NCBI RefSeq assembly: GCF_023273875.1
Contig: NZ_CP096882.1
Span: 1,736,001 to 1,800,000, forward strand
Origin: Pseudarthrobacter sp. SSS035
GTDB lineage: Bacteria > Actinomycetota > Actinomycetes > Actinomycetales > Micrococcaceae
Direction: 5' to 3'
DNA length: 64,000 nt
In this document: piece by piece, positions 8,115-16,653 of the stretch
How positions within the stretch are numbered: position 1 is the first letter of the stretch
Layout: every line of letters starts with the position of its first letter
The notes under the pieces: generated by a model
Told to the model about the DNA's origin: nothing
The model's input: only the letters and a program-made list of their open reading frames with translations
The model's database searches: none
Translations under genes and position numbers: made by a program

Positions 8115-9031
8115 GCGAGCGTCACCGCCGATGTCTCCACGGCCTGATCTCCGGCAGCATCGATCCACCATCGAGCGATTTGTTCACGCGTCGCGAACCA
8201 CACGTCCTCACGCCCCACGGCGTACTGGAGAAACTGCTGGATGCCCCGGGCGACACTCGGGCGCCCGCCGATTCTCGTGTGAATGCCGAGTGACATCATG
8301 CGGGGAACACCGTCGTCCTCGCTGAGAAGGAAGTCCAGCGTGTCCCGACAAACCTCGAACAGTTCGTTGCCCGTTGCCAGGCTCGCGTTGCCCCAGAACC
8401 GTCCGTCGTTGGCATCCGAGGTGTAGGGGACCACGAGATGCGGGCCGAGATCAGTTGACACGAAGTAGGGCAGGTCGTCCGAGTAGGAATTGGAGTCGTA
8501 GAGGAACCCCTCCGCGGCGAGCAACGAACGGGTGTTCTCCGTAATGCCATCGCGGACGTACCACCCCACCGGACGCACGCCGGCCATGCGTTCGATTGAC
8601 TCGGCGCACCGTCGAATCTCCGCAAGCTCCTCCCTTGGGTCCATCCCGACCGTGCCGGCCCATCGGTAGCCATGGGCACAGATCTCATGCCCGTCGCGCA
8701 CAATTGCTGGACCAACCTCGGGCGACTTCTCCAGCGCCATTCCGCAGGCCATGACGGTGGCTGGTACCTGGTGGCGTCGCAAGAGCGAAAGGATCCGCCA
8801 GATGCCAACCCTGCTTCCATACTCGAAGTAAGACTCCTTCATGAGGCTGCGCTTGGCCGGATCGCTCTTCCAGCCGCCGAAGACGTACACGTCCTCATCA
8901 GCCTCGTCGCCGGCGGCGATCGACCTCTCCGCGCCTTCTTCGAAGTTCACAACCACACTGATCGCCACCCGGGCACCATTCGGCCAGGAACCGCGCGGTG
9001 GCTGCTCCCCGTACCCAATCAAGTCACGCAT
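8111..9031 (-). CDS. polysaccharide-deacetylase-fold hydrolase (PuuE-like), copy 2
   Basis: A 306-residue NodB-fold hydrolase, closer to the PuuE allantoinase consensus than copy 1: GYGEQPP at the N-terminus, VAISVVVNFEEGAE, then GHEICAHGYRW carrying probable metal and catalytic residues, and YVRDGI. Members of this family open cyclic ureides and related imides. The ATG at 9031 has GGGGG at a good distance and overlaps the upstream metallo-hydrolase gene by 8 bases; the 15 extra codons of a longer frame are not needed. It sits mid-operon. Confidence 0.85.
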   Translation of the reverse strand: MRDLIGYGEQPPRGSWPNGARVAISVVVNFEEGAERSIAAGDEADEDVYVFGGWKSDPAKRSLMKESYFEYGSRVGIWRILSLLRRHQVPATVMACGMALEKSPEVGPAIVRDGHEICAHGYRWAGTVGMDPREELAEIRRCAESIERMAGVRPVGWYVRDGITENTRSLLAAEGFLYDSNSYSDDLPYFVSTDLGPHLVVPYTSDANDGRFWGNASLATGNELFEVCRDTLDFLLSEDDGVPRMMSLGIHTRIGGRPSVARGIQQFLQYAVGREDVWFATREQIARWWIDAAGDQAVETSAVTLA

Positions 9032-9866
9032 GAGCGGCCCCCGAACCAATCGGCGCCATCGCACCTGAACCTTCACGAAAGACCTTCCGATGTGCGCCGA
9101 TTGCGACCCGCAGACCTTGGGAAACGTCGTCGATCACTGCGCCATGTGCCGGTCCGACAAGACGCACGTCACGCTCGACCACCAGACGCTCGATGTCATC
9201 GAAAGCCGCGGAAACGTCCACGAACCGGGTCCAGTAGAGCGAACGGCCGGCTCCATATGCAGCCGCGTCGACAGAGACAGCCTTCGCGAACTCGGACGAC
9301 GTGAGAAGGCATTCGTCATCGCGGTGGATCGGCTCGTCATCCTCGAGCTCATCAAATGGGGTTTCGTGGATGAAGGCGAAGCCATCGGATACGAAGAGCA
9401 TCCGCGAAACACTATCGAAAGCCCACAGCGTGTTGTGCAGGTCTCGGATGTACGCAGGGTGTATCTCGATGTTCCTTCCGCCAAGATCGAGAACATCTCC
9501 AGCTTGCATCGGCACCAGACGGTCCACCAGAAGCGGCCAGTGCAGGTGATAGTCGCGCACATCACCCACGATGCGGAGCCCTGGGTACCTGCGAACGAGG
9601 GCCACGACATTGCCTGCATGTGGAATTTCCGGATGCGTCGGGAAGACGTAGTCCAGGGGCCGGTCGCCGAGCACGGCGGCGACGCCGCGGAGGACCGCTG
9701 CCTCATGGGCCGGGTCTCCGGAGTCGATCAGGATCGCAGACTCTTCGCCCACCACCAGATAGGTGGACACGTGATAGTGCACGGGCCCCGAGGAGGTCGC
9801 TGCCTGAAGGCACCCACCCAACCACCACACTCCGTCGGCAATCTGCCTCACATCGTCACGCGGCAT
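9024..9866 (-). CDS. metallo-beta-lactamase-fold protein with diiron-like motif (subunit A1)
   Basis: A 280-residue MBL-fold protein. In place of HxHxDH it has THPEIPHAG, with His78, Glu80 and His83, which resembles the H-x-E-x-D-H-x-G motif of flavodiiron and oxygen-binding diiron proteins except that Asp is Pro. Further probable ligands are His144 in RDLHNTLW, Asp161 in FVSDGF and His241 in GPAHGAV. No flavodoxin domain is fused. It overlaps the next gene upstream, a ligand-depleted homologue, by 11 bases; a second such pair lies at 13056-14753. Probably an oxidoreductase or hydrolase of the island's pathway. Confidence 0.82.
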   Translation of the reverse strand: MPRDDVRQIADGVWWLGGCLQAATSSGPVHYHVSTYLVVGEESAILIDSGDPAHEAAVLRGVAAVLGDRPLDYVFPTHPEIPHAGNVVALVRRYPGLRIVGDVRDYHLHWPLLVDRLVPMQAGDVLDLGGRNIEIHPAYIRDLHNTLWAFDSVSRMLFVSDGFAFIHETPFDELEDDEPIHRDDECLLTSSEFAKAVSVDAAAYGAGRSLYWTRFVDVSAAFDDIERLVVERDVRLVGPAHGAVIDDVSQGLRVAIGAHRKVFREGSGAMAPIGSGAAHA

Positions 9867-10641
9867 GCTCCACCACCTTCCGGAGATGTCCGATTAGTTC
9901 CCCGGCCTGGGACTCGATCGCATCGCGACCGACTATCGCGCCGCCATATCCCGGACCAATTGCCGCCCAGGCAAGATCACCGACGATGTCGCGGATGTTC
10001 TGAGCCAGGGCCTCGGTGTCAGCCTTGGCTGCGGTGTCGGCGATCCAACCGAACTTGATGTCATGGAAGGCCTGAAGCAATCCCACATCGAGGGGCTGAG
10101 CGAGGCCCGCCTCGTCAGTGAGCAGATGGCAGAAACTATCCGACGTGAGCAGAGTGCGAGAAACCGGGTCGCCCACCCACAGCACGGGCAAGAGCCGCAG
10201 AAGCGGCGAATAGATCTTCACGATGATGCCAGGCGCGGCCTCCAACTCGATCGACGAACCCGCATCGACCGATATTCGCCTGGCAGTGGCGGAGGTGACG
10301 GGAACGGTGATGCCGCCGGTGTACCACACCTGATCAACCGTGAACTCCCGCTCGATCTCCGGAAGGTTCAGGCAGCACTCCATCTCGGTGCGCGTCAAAA
10401 TGACATTCAGGTGGGCCTGCGGGTCCAGCAGTGCCCGGAGTTGATCGAGAACCTGCGGGGCGTGGAGGCCCACACCGGTGTCGACCAAGACGGCCGAATC
10501 GCCGTTCCTGATCAAATAGGCGCTGATCGACTGCCAGCCCCGGACGCCCGGGGGGCACCAGCTCGTGTCCGGGCCGATGGGGGCAACCCCACCCAATCGA
10601 GTCACCGGCTGCGGGCCGGCACCAAGGGACATCGGTTTCAT
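9856..10641 (-). CDS. metallo-beta-lactamase-fold protein lacking His ligands (subunit A2)
   Basis: A 261-residue homologue of the MBL-fold partner encoded next to it. The metal motif aligns as TRTEMECCLN (residues 83-92) against THPEIPHAGN, so both His are lost while Thr, Glu and Asn stay. The third-ligand region is replaced by SPLLRLLP (145-152), Asp168 is kept in TSDSF, and the last His is Tyr232. The same substitutions recur in the gene at 13905-14753, so they are conserved rather than decay. A non-catalytic or differently metallated partner subunit is inferred. It overlaps the isochorismatase-type gene by 4 bases. Confidence 0.78.
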   Translation of the reverse strand: MKPMSLGAGPQPVTRLGGVAPIGPDTSWCPPGVRGWQSISAYLIRNGDSAVLVDTGVGLHAPQVLDQLRALLDPQAHLNVILTRTEMECCLNLPEIEREFTVDQVWYTGGITVPVTSATARRISVDAGSSIELEAAPGIIVKIYSPLLRLLPVLWVGDPVSRTLLTSDSFCHLLTDEAGLAQPLDVGLLQAFHDIKFGWIADTAAKADTEALAQNIRDIVGDLAWAAIGPGYGGAIVGRDAIESQAGELIGHLRKVVEHAA

Positions 10642-11327
10642 GACCGGACCCCTGCCCGTGTGTCAGCTCGCTGCCACACGTCGAGCAGCGCGTCGACGGT
10701 TGTCACGTCGTGGCGCGACTTCATGACGGTGAGCGCGGCCTCATGAACCTTGACATCGTATGCGCCAACAGCGTCCTCGAGGAGTACCGCGTAGAAGTCG
10801 TTGTGCACGGCGTCACGGACCGTTGCCTCCACGCAGCCGCCGGTCGACACACCGACGAGTGCAACGGACTCAATACCCATTCCGCGCAGCAGCAGTGCCA
10901 GCTCCGTCGAGACGAAAGCACTCTGGCGACGCTTGGTGATGACAATTTCGCCGTCAATCGGTGCGCATTCCTGGATGAATCCCGTCGCCGGGTCACCCCT
11001 AGTGCTCAGCCGGGCGAGATCAACAGGTTTGTCACCGCTTGCTGTATGCAGGGCGCGGAGCCATACCGGCGACGAACTCGCACCATTGGGGAGGTTCTCG
11101 ACCCGGATATGGAAGATGGGGACACCATGCTCACGGGCCCCGGCGATTGCGGCGCCGCAGCGCTCAGTAACCCGCGGCATCATCGACAAATCCAGTCCGG
11201 CATCACCGTGTGCGTGGCCCGGAGTCAGGCCTCCGATCTGCATGTCGATCACGACCAAGGCCGTGGTCGACGGATCCAGCAATTCATCCAATGAATCACG
11301 TACTTGCTTGCCGCATAATTCGATCAC
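10638..11327 (-). CDS. isochorismatase-family cysteine hydrolase
   Basis: A 229-residue member of the isochorismatase-like hydrolases, which include N-carbamoylsarcosine amidase, maleamate amidase and ureidoacrylate hydrolase. The Asp-Lys-Cys triad is intact: Asp28 in VVIDMQ, Lys132 in ITKRRQSAF and Cys165 in STGGCVEATVRDA. The GTG at 11327 is chosen because AAGGGA lies 6 bases before it; an ATG 39 bases further up lacks such a site. In this operon an amide or N-carbamoyl hydrolase that releases ammonia is the likely role. Confidence 0.87.
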   Translation of the reverse strand: MIELCGKQVRDSLDELLDPSTTALVVIDMQIGGLTPGHAHGDAGLDLSMMPRVTERCGAAIAGAREHGVPIFHIRVENLPNGASSSPVWLRALHTASGDKPVDLARLSTRGDPATGFIQECAPIDGEIVITKRRQSAFVSTELALLLRGMGIESVALVGVSTGGCVEATVRDAVHNDFYAVLLEDAVGAYDVKVHEAALTVMKSRHDVTTVDALLDVWQRADTRAGVRS

Positions 11328-11387
11328 AATAGGTCCCTTCTCAGGTTGAGGGGAGCGCGGGGACATGGGCCCCCGCGCTCCCAGTTG

Positions 11388-12980
11388 TCAGCGACCGAGG
11401 TCGTTGAAGTAGATCTGGCCATTCGTTTGAGGCGTGGCCCCCTTGACCGACGTCGTGACGACGTTGACGTTGCGCACGTTGACCAGCGCCAGGGTGGCAG
11501 CGGCGGTATCAACAATGGTGCCCATCTTCTTCATGATGGCCTCACGCTCCTGCGTCTTCTCGCTCGGCGTTGACGCGAGTTGTATCCGCAACTTGTCGTA
11601 TTCAGGATCGCCCCAACCCGTGCGGTTGCTCGGTGCGTCCGACACGTAGAACGCATAGGTGTAGAAGGCAGGATCGGCGATGACGATCGGCTCTGCGTAC
11701 AGGAGTGCCTGGTATCGGCCTTCCTGCAAGACGGTCGTCAGATCGGTCGCACTCGCGATGACGTGCAGCTCGACCTTGATGCCGACCTTCGCCAATTGCG
11801 ACTTGATGAGCACTGCAGACTTTTCCGCAACCGGCCCTGGGCGTGAGGTGCCGTACGACAAGGTGAGGTTGAACCCGTCAGGGTACCCGGCTTCGGCGAG
11901 CATCTTCTTGGCACGATCGGGATCGTAGTTGTAGGAGGCCGCACCTGAGAGTGGCGGGAAGGTGCCGGTCGCCGCCTTGCCGAATCCGGTATAGGCGCCT
12001 TCCACCAGGGACTTGCGGTCAATCGCCATCGAAAGTGCCTGGCGAACCTTCGCGTCCTTGAGCTCCTTGGCGGTCGTGTTGAGCATCATGGTGTCCCGGC
12101 CGAGGCTGGCACAGTCCTGAACACGCAGCTTCGCATCCTTTGCGAATTCGGGATACTGGTCATAGCTGAAACCATTGGCGATCTGCGCCTCGCCCGAGGT
12201 CATGAGCTGGGCCCGCGTTGCGACATTCGGAACGGCATTCACCACCAGCTTCTTGACAGGTCCGCGTTCACCGCCCCATTGCGGGTCAGCCGCGAGAACC
12301 AGAGAGGATCCGGGCGTGAAGTTTTCCAGTTTCCAACCGCTGTAGTCGGCCAGGTTGTTGGAGAGCCAGTCATCGGCAATCAGATCAGTGCTGGTGATGT
12401 GCTTCTTGGCCTCAGTACTGTCGTAGACATCGAACAAGTTCTGTTGAAGCGCGGTAATCGAGAACGAGTACTTCGATGCCAGGTTCAGCTGGACGGTCTT
12501 GCTATCGATGATCGTCACCAAGTTGGCGGTGTTGAATCCCGCGCTCTTCAGCGCCCCCTTCATCACGGAGTCCCTCACCATGCCCGTCTCGAAGCTCCAC
12601 TTGACGTCTTCGGCAGAGAGCTTGTTTCCCCACTGGCTGGTGAGGTCCTTCAGTTTGAAGATAACCGCGGTGCCGGCCGCGTTGAACTCGACCGAATCCG
12701 CAAGCCTGCCCTTCACGCTGTACGCCGGATTTTCGCAAGCCTCTTTCGGTGTGGCGCCCAGGTTGTAGGCGAGGAGCTGCGAGCCGAGTCCAGTGAGGAC
12801 AACGTGCGAGGCCGAGCCGCCCCACTTGGATGCGGTCAGTCCGGCGGGGATGCCATTGACCGCAACTGTCACCGTCTCCAGGTTGTCGCTCTTGGCGTTC
12901 GCTCCCGGGTTGGAGCATGCTCCGAGTGGGATGGCCGCTGCCAACAGCCCGACCAACAACGGGTGTCTACGTACTTTCAT
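11388..12980 (-). CDS. ABC importer substrate-binding lipoprotein, family 5
   Basis: A 530-residue extracellular solute-binding protein of the dipeptide/nickel (SBP_bac_5) family. A basic N-terminus and hydrophobic stretch end in lipobox LGAC with Cys22, so the protein should be lipid-anchored on the outer membrane face. Typical family features include KDLTSQWGNKLSAEDVKWSF in the N-terminal lobe and DRAKKMLAEAGYPDGF in the C-terminal part. It belongs with the two permeases and two ATPases at 14759-18360, although separated from them by the second MBL pair. It delivers the pathway's substrate; identity unknown. Confidence 0.93.
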   Translation of the reverse strand: MKVRRHPLLVGLLAAAIPLGACSNPGANAKSDNLETVTVAVNGIPAGLTASKWGGSASHVVLTGLGSQLLAYNLGATPKEACENPAYSVKGRLADSVEFNAAGTAVIFKLKDLTSQWGNKLSAEDVKWSFETGMVRDSVMKGALKSAGFNTANLVTIIDSKTVQLNLASKYSFSITALQQNLFDVYDSTEAKKHITSTDLIADDWLSNNLADYSGWKLENFTPGSSLVLAADPQWGGERGPVKKLVVNAVPNVATRAQLMTSGEAQIANGFSYDQYPEFAKDAKLRVQDCASLGRDTMMLNTTAKELKDAKVRQALSMAIDRKSLVEGAYTGFGKAATGTFPPLSGAASYNYDPDRAKKMLAEAGYPDGFNLTLSYGTSRPGPVAEKSAVLIKSQLAKVGIKVELHVIASATDLTTVLQEGRYQALLYAEPIVIADPAFYTYAFYVSDAPSNRTGWGDPEYDKLRIQLASTPSEKTQEREAIMKKMGTIVDTAAATLALVNVRNVNVVTTSVKGATPQTNGQIYFNDLGR

Positions 12981-13055
12981 GCGTCTTCCTCAATCTGTAA
13001 TCGCGATGGTGCACTTGCCATACGACGGGCGGAATGGTCCGGCCGCGCTGCGAAA

Positions 13056-13889
13056 TTAACCGCGGTAAGCCGACTTGTGGCCACTGCGGATGATCGGCAA
13101 GACGGCATCGATGTCATCGATGACGTTGCCGTGGGTCGGTGCGACGATCCTGGTCCCCAGGGCCTGCATCGCCTCGGATACACCTGCATAGAGGGAGTCG
13201 GCGTCGTCGACCCAGCGCGCCCAGTACAGGGCGCTTCCTGTGAACATCGCGGCGTTTTCCACGGTCGGCGGAGACTCGAGTTCAGAAGTGAGCAGCCCGC
13301 ACTCTCCGGGGAGATGGCACGGATCTTCATCATCGAGATCGGGGCGATGCATGTAGCAAAACCCGTCGGCAGTGAAGAGGACTCCACCTTGCGTGGCGAA
13401 GCCCCACAAGGTGTTCGGAAGATCTCGGATCATTGCCTCGACGAGAACGAATTCCTGTCCTCCGCCGAGATCAATGCGATCGCCGGGCACTCCAGTGCGC
13501 AGGTTCGGTACCGCCCGGGGGTAGAAGAGATGGTAGTCACGGACGTCACCGACCGCGACGACGTCCGGATATTTCTCGACCAATCGGGGCAGGTTACCGG
13601 TGTGGGGCAACTCCGGATGAGTCGGCATGATGTAGGTCAGCGGCTTGTCCCACAGCAACGCGTCGAGCGTGTCGGAAATAGCCGACCAGCTTGACGGATT
13701 GCCCGTATCCACGAGAAGCGACGACTCTGAACCTTGCACGAGGTAAGTCGAGGTGTGACCGTGGATTACCCGGGTGGGAAGGTGGAACTCAAGACACGAG
13801 CTCATCCACGTGACGCCGGGGGCGATCGATCGTGGAAGATCGCTGCTCATCGATTCGCAGAGCGGTTCTTGTGCAAGGGCTTCAGACAT
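13056..13889 (-). CDS. metallo-beta-lactamase-fold protein with diiron-like motif (subunit B1)
   Basis: A 277-residue paralogue of subunit A1. The motif is THPELPHTG with His91, Glu93 and His96; the shared block GDVRDYHL follows at 114-121; Asp175 sits in FTADGF and His253 in PTHGNV. The residue matching His144 of A1 is Pro158, so the first metal site has one ligand fewer. Its partner B2 starts 15 bases upstream. The N-terminus carries about 20 poorly conserved residues. Role as for A1: inferred metallo-oxidoreductase or hydrolase acting as a complex with B2. Confidence 0.8.
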   Translation of the reverse strand: MSEALAQEPLCESMSSDLPRSIAPGVTWMSSCLEFHLPTRVIHGHTSTYLVQGSESSLLVDTGNPSSWSAISDTLDALLWDKPLTYIMPTHPELPHTGNLPRLVEKYPDVVAVGDVRDYHLFYPRAVPNLRTGVPGDRIDLGGGQEFVLVEAMIRDLPNTLWGFATQGGVLFTADGFCYMHRPDLDDEDPCHLPGECGLLTSELESPPTVENAAMFTGSALYWARWVDDADSLYAGVSEAMQALGTRIVAPTHGNVIDDIDAVLPIIRSGHKSAYRG

Positions 13890-13904
13890 TGTGAACTCCC
13901 AATC

Positions 13905-14753
13905 TCAATCGTCGGCGGGGGCAAGGGCATCGAGCAGGTACTCGACATGTTGTTTGACCACATCGCGGCCGCGGAGCATTCTGCCCCTTGAGGGTGCGAT
14001 CGTTTCGGGTTGCAGAGTGTCGAACTTGTCGGCGATCCAATCGCGCAGCTGACGTGTCGAAGCCCGCTCGATCCATTCATACTTGGCGAGAAGGTGAGCG
14101 CGGACCTGCGCCGGTGTGGTGTTGTCCGTTGAAAGGTCATCGATCACGACAGGGTCGGTTGCAGCATCCATGACCCCGTGGGTGAATGTGTCCGAGGTGA
14201 AGATCGTTCCGCTGGCGGCATCCCAGCCCCAGAACGTCGGCAACAGACGCAACAGGGGCGACTCGATCTCCAGCACCCTGCCGGGCAGGATCTCGATTTC
14301 AGGCGTACGCGCCATCGAGTCACCGCCTTCACCCTTCTGATCGATCTGCTGCCTGCGGCTGCGCAGCGCCATGCGGTGAATGTCATCGAACGCATCGAAG
14401 GGGTTCGTGACTCCGCCTGTATAGAGGCGCCGCAGCGGGAATGACGTGGCAATTGACTGGAGATTGGAAACGCAGTCCATCTCGCCTCGTGTGAAGAAGA
14501 TCGACAGCTCCGCGCTACCGAGGAGCCGGGTCAGGGCCCCGATCACCTCCTGCTCGTGGATCGCGAGACCCGAGTCAACAAGCAACCGGTGCTCGCCTTC
14601 GCCCAGCAGGTAGCAGTTCGCCGGCTGGTAGCCGGTTGACCCGGCGGGAACCCAGCTAACCCGATCGTCCAGCTGGTAGATGCCACCAAGGGCCACCGTC
14701 ATGGCCGTCTCGTCTATAATGAACATATCTTCATTGTATTGAATATCAAGCAT
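13905..14753 (-). CDS. metallo-beta-lactamase-fold protein lacking His ligands (subunit B2)
   Basis: A 282-residue paralogue of subunit A2. The metal motif reads TRGEMDCVSN (residues 88-97), matching A2's TRTEMECCLN; SPLLRLLP at 155-162 and Asp178 in TSDTF are also shared, and the last His is Arg in APSRG. It carries an insertion of about 20 residues near 125-145 compared with A2. The ATG at 14753 has AAAGG nine bases upstream; a TTG at 14762 and an ATG at 14726 are alternatives. Five bases separate it from the permease gene. Confidence 0.76.
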   Translation of the reverse strand: MLDIQYNEDMFIIDETAMTVALGGIYQLDDRVSWVPAGSTGYQPANCYLLGEGEHRLLVDSGLAIHEQEVIGALTRLLGSAELSIFFTRGEMDCVSNLQSIATSFPLRRLYTGGVTNPFDAFDDIHRMALRSRRQQIDQKGEGGDSMARTPEIEILPGRVLEIESPLLRLLPTFWGWDAASGTIFTSDTFTHGVMDAATDPVVIDDLSTDNTTPAQVRAHLLAKYEWIERASTRQLRDWIADKFDTLQPETIAPSRGRMLRGRDVVKQHVEYLLDALAPADD

Positions 14754-14758
14754 GAGTG

Positions 14759-15820
14759 TCAACCTTTCTTAGCGAGAAAACGCGAGGTGATCCTGATGCG
14801 GGACACCTGAGCGCGGGTGCGGGGATCAAGCAGAGTTGTGGCGACGTCCAACACGATGTAGCCGGCGAGACTGGCGGTGCCCATGATCACCACGAACCCC
14901 TGGATAATGGGGATGTCATTGGCCAGGACACCCGCCAGCGACCACCCGCCCACTCCGGGCCAGGAGAACACGCTCTCGATGATTGCCGCGCCACTGATCG
15001 AGCTCGCCAAGATGATCACGAAGTAGGTCATGATCGTTCCGCGGATCTCGACTACCGCATATCGGAAAAGCTGGAGGGGCCGGAGCCCGCAGGCCCGCGC
15101 AAACTCGATCTGCGGCGAAGCGAGCGCCTGCACCATGCCGGTCCTGACGATCTTCGAGACCGGCGCGGCAAAGAACACCCCGACAGTGACGATCGGCAGG
15201 GCCGCATGGGACAGGATCGCAGCGAACGAGCCCCAGTATCCCGCCAGCGGCGCATCCAGGACCACTGAACCTGTTGAGCTGGGGGGTTGAGCATCTGATC
15301 CCGAGAGCATTCCAACAGGCGCCGGAGCGATGCCAAGGACGCTGAAGAAGGCGACAATCAGCAGCAGCGCCAGAACGAACTCCGGTACGGCGAGCAGGAC
15401 CGAGGATCCGACCGTGTATGCCCGATCGGCAGGACGGCGGTACCGATAGGCCGCCACTGAGCCGAAGATGACGCCCAAGAGGAGCGCCAGGAGGAGGCCC
15501 GGCACAAGGTACACAAGAGTGTTGGGAACGCGCACGAGCAGGTCGTCAAGTACGGGGCGCCCTGTAAAGAACGAGTTGCCGAAGTCTCCGACCATCGCAT
15601 TGGAGATGTAGTCGAAATACCGGCTGAGCAAGGGCTTGTCCAGACCCAACGTCTCGTTGAGCCGCGCAATGTCCTCCGGGGTGGCGTACTCACCGAGCAG
15701 CGCCTTCGCGGGACTGCCTGGAAGCATGGAGACCAGGAAGAAGCTCAGACTGAGCAAGCCAATGAAGAGGAACCAGCCGATGATGATCCGCCGAATGACG
15801 TAGGCGACTATTCCCTTCAT
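14759..15820 (-). CDS. ABC importer permease, DppB/OppB type
   Basis: A 353-residue membrane permease with the N-terminal signature of DppB-like proteins (YVIRRIIIGWFLF, then MLPGSPAKALLGEYATPEDI) and about six transmembrane segments. The EAA-like loop is ASPQIEFARACGLRPLQLFR. It pairs with the DppC-type permease at 17458-18360. Its start overlaps the second ATPase gene by 4 bases. The order C, D, F, B is unusual, since these importers are normally encoded B, C, D, F. Confidence 0.92.
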   Translation of the reverse strand: MKGIVAYVIRRIIIGWFLFIGLLSLSFFLVSMLPGSPAKALLGEYATPEDIARLNETLGLDKPLLSRYFDYISNAMVGDFGNSFFTGRPVLDDLLVRVPNTLVYLVPGLLLALLLGVIFGSVAAYRYRRPADRAYTVGSSVLLAVPEFVLALLLIVAFFSVLGIAPAPVGMLSGSDAQPPSSTGSVVLDAPLAGYWGSFAAILSHAALPIVTVGVFFAAPVSKIVRTGMVQALASPQIEFARACGLRPLQLFRYAVVEIRGTIMTYFVIILASSISGAAIIESVFSWPGVGGWSLAGVLANDIPIIQGFVVIMGTASLAGYIVLDVATTLLDPRTRAQVSRIRITSRFLAKKG

Positions 15821-16653
15821 GCGTCCGTTCCTTTCCCTGTGTTCCGTGCGTTTGCGAGTTCCCGTCTCGCCTGGCCGACCCCGAAGTCCACTGTGAGCCG
15901 GGCCGACATAAGTTCCTTCGTGTAGGCGGCGCGCGGGGCGTTGATCACGTCCGACGCTTCGCCGTATTCGACGAACACCCCCCTATGCATGACTGCGACG
16001 TGGCTGCACATCGCTTCCACGGTCGTGATGTCGTGTGAAATCAGCAGATATGTCAACCCTCTGTCCTGGCGCAGCTTCGCCAGAGTCGCCAACACACTTG
16101 CCCGGATGGTCATGTCCAAAGACGCGGTGGGTTCGTCCAGGACGATGAACGACGGATTGGTAATGAGTGCCCGGGCAATGCCGACACGTTGCTGCTGACC
16201 GCCGCTGAGATGTGCTGGCCGTCGCATCAGATGATCGCCCGACAAACCGACTTCTTCCAACATGCCGGCCACACGCATGGCGCGCTCGCGATGCGACAAG
16301 CCCGGCTCGTGAATAACAAGGGGCTCGCCGACAATATCCTCGATTTTCATGCGCGGGTTGAGGGATGCGAAAGGCTCCTGGAACACGATCTGCCAATGCT
16401 GTCGCCTGCGGCGCAGCTCCCGGCCACCCAAAGCCCGTACATCGACTCCGTCAACAACGACAGATCCCGAGTCGGCATCAATCAGCCGGAGAACCAGGCG
16501 CGCCAGGGTCGACTTACCCGAACCCGACTCACCGATGACACCCATGGAATCACCGCGTTCGATGTCCATGGAGATCCGGTCAACTGCAAGCACCTCATCC
16601 CCTCCGGGACGGCGGTATTTCTTCACCAAGTCACGAACTTCAACGAACGACAT
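15817..16653 (-). CDS. ABC importer ATP-binding protein, DppF/OppF type
   Basis: A 278-residue ATPase with Walker A GESGSGKST, ABC signature LSGGQQQR and Walker B FIVLDEPTASLD. The tail YTKELMSARLTVD resembles the oligopeptide-type C-terminus but is short. The chosen ATG (MSFVEV) has GAGG nine bases upstream and overlaps the preceding ATPase by 14 bases; five extra codons in the longer frame lack support. It forms the ATPase heterodimer with the protein at 16640-17461. Confidence 0.92.
   Translation of the reverse strand: MSFVEVRDLVKKYRRPGGDEVLAVDRISMDIERGDSMGVIGESGSGKSTLARLVLRLIDADSGSVVVDGVDVRALGGRELRRRRQHWQIVFQEPFASLNPRMKIEDIVGEPLVIHEPGLSHRERAMRVAGMLEEVGLSGDHLMRRPAHLSGGQQQRVGIARALITNPSFIVLDEPTASLDMTIRASVLATLAKLRQDRGLTYLLISHDITTVEAMCSHVAVMHRGVFVEYGEASDVINAPRAAYTKELMSARLTVDFGVGQARRELANARNTGKGTDA

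Noticed and set aside
12279..13694. 471-codon plus-strand frame
   Set aside because: Shadow of the binding protein and MBL B1 genes, crossing their boundary; those two have clear domain motifs.
9856..14753. Reading the His-lacking MBL proteins as decayed pseudogenes
   Set aside because: Both copies are full length, open, and share the same replacement motifs (TR-x-EM, SPLLRLLP, TSD), which argues for conserved function.
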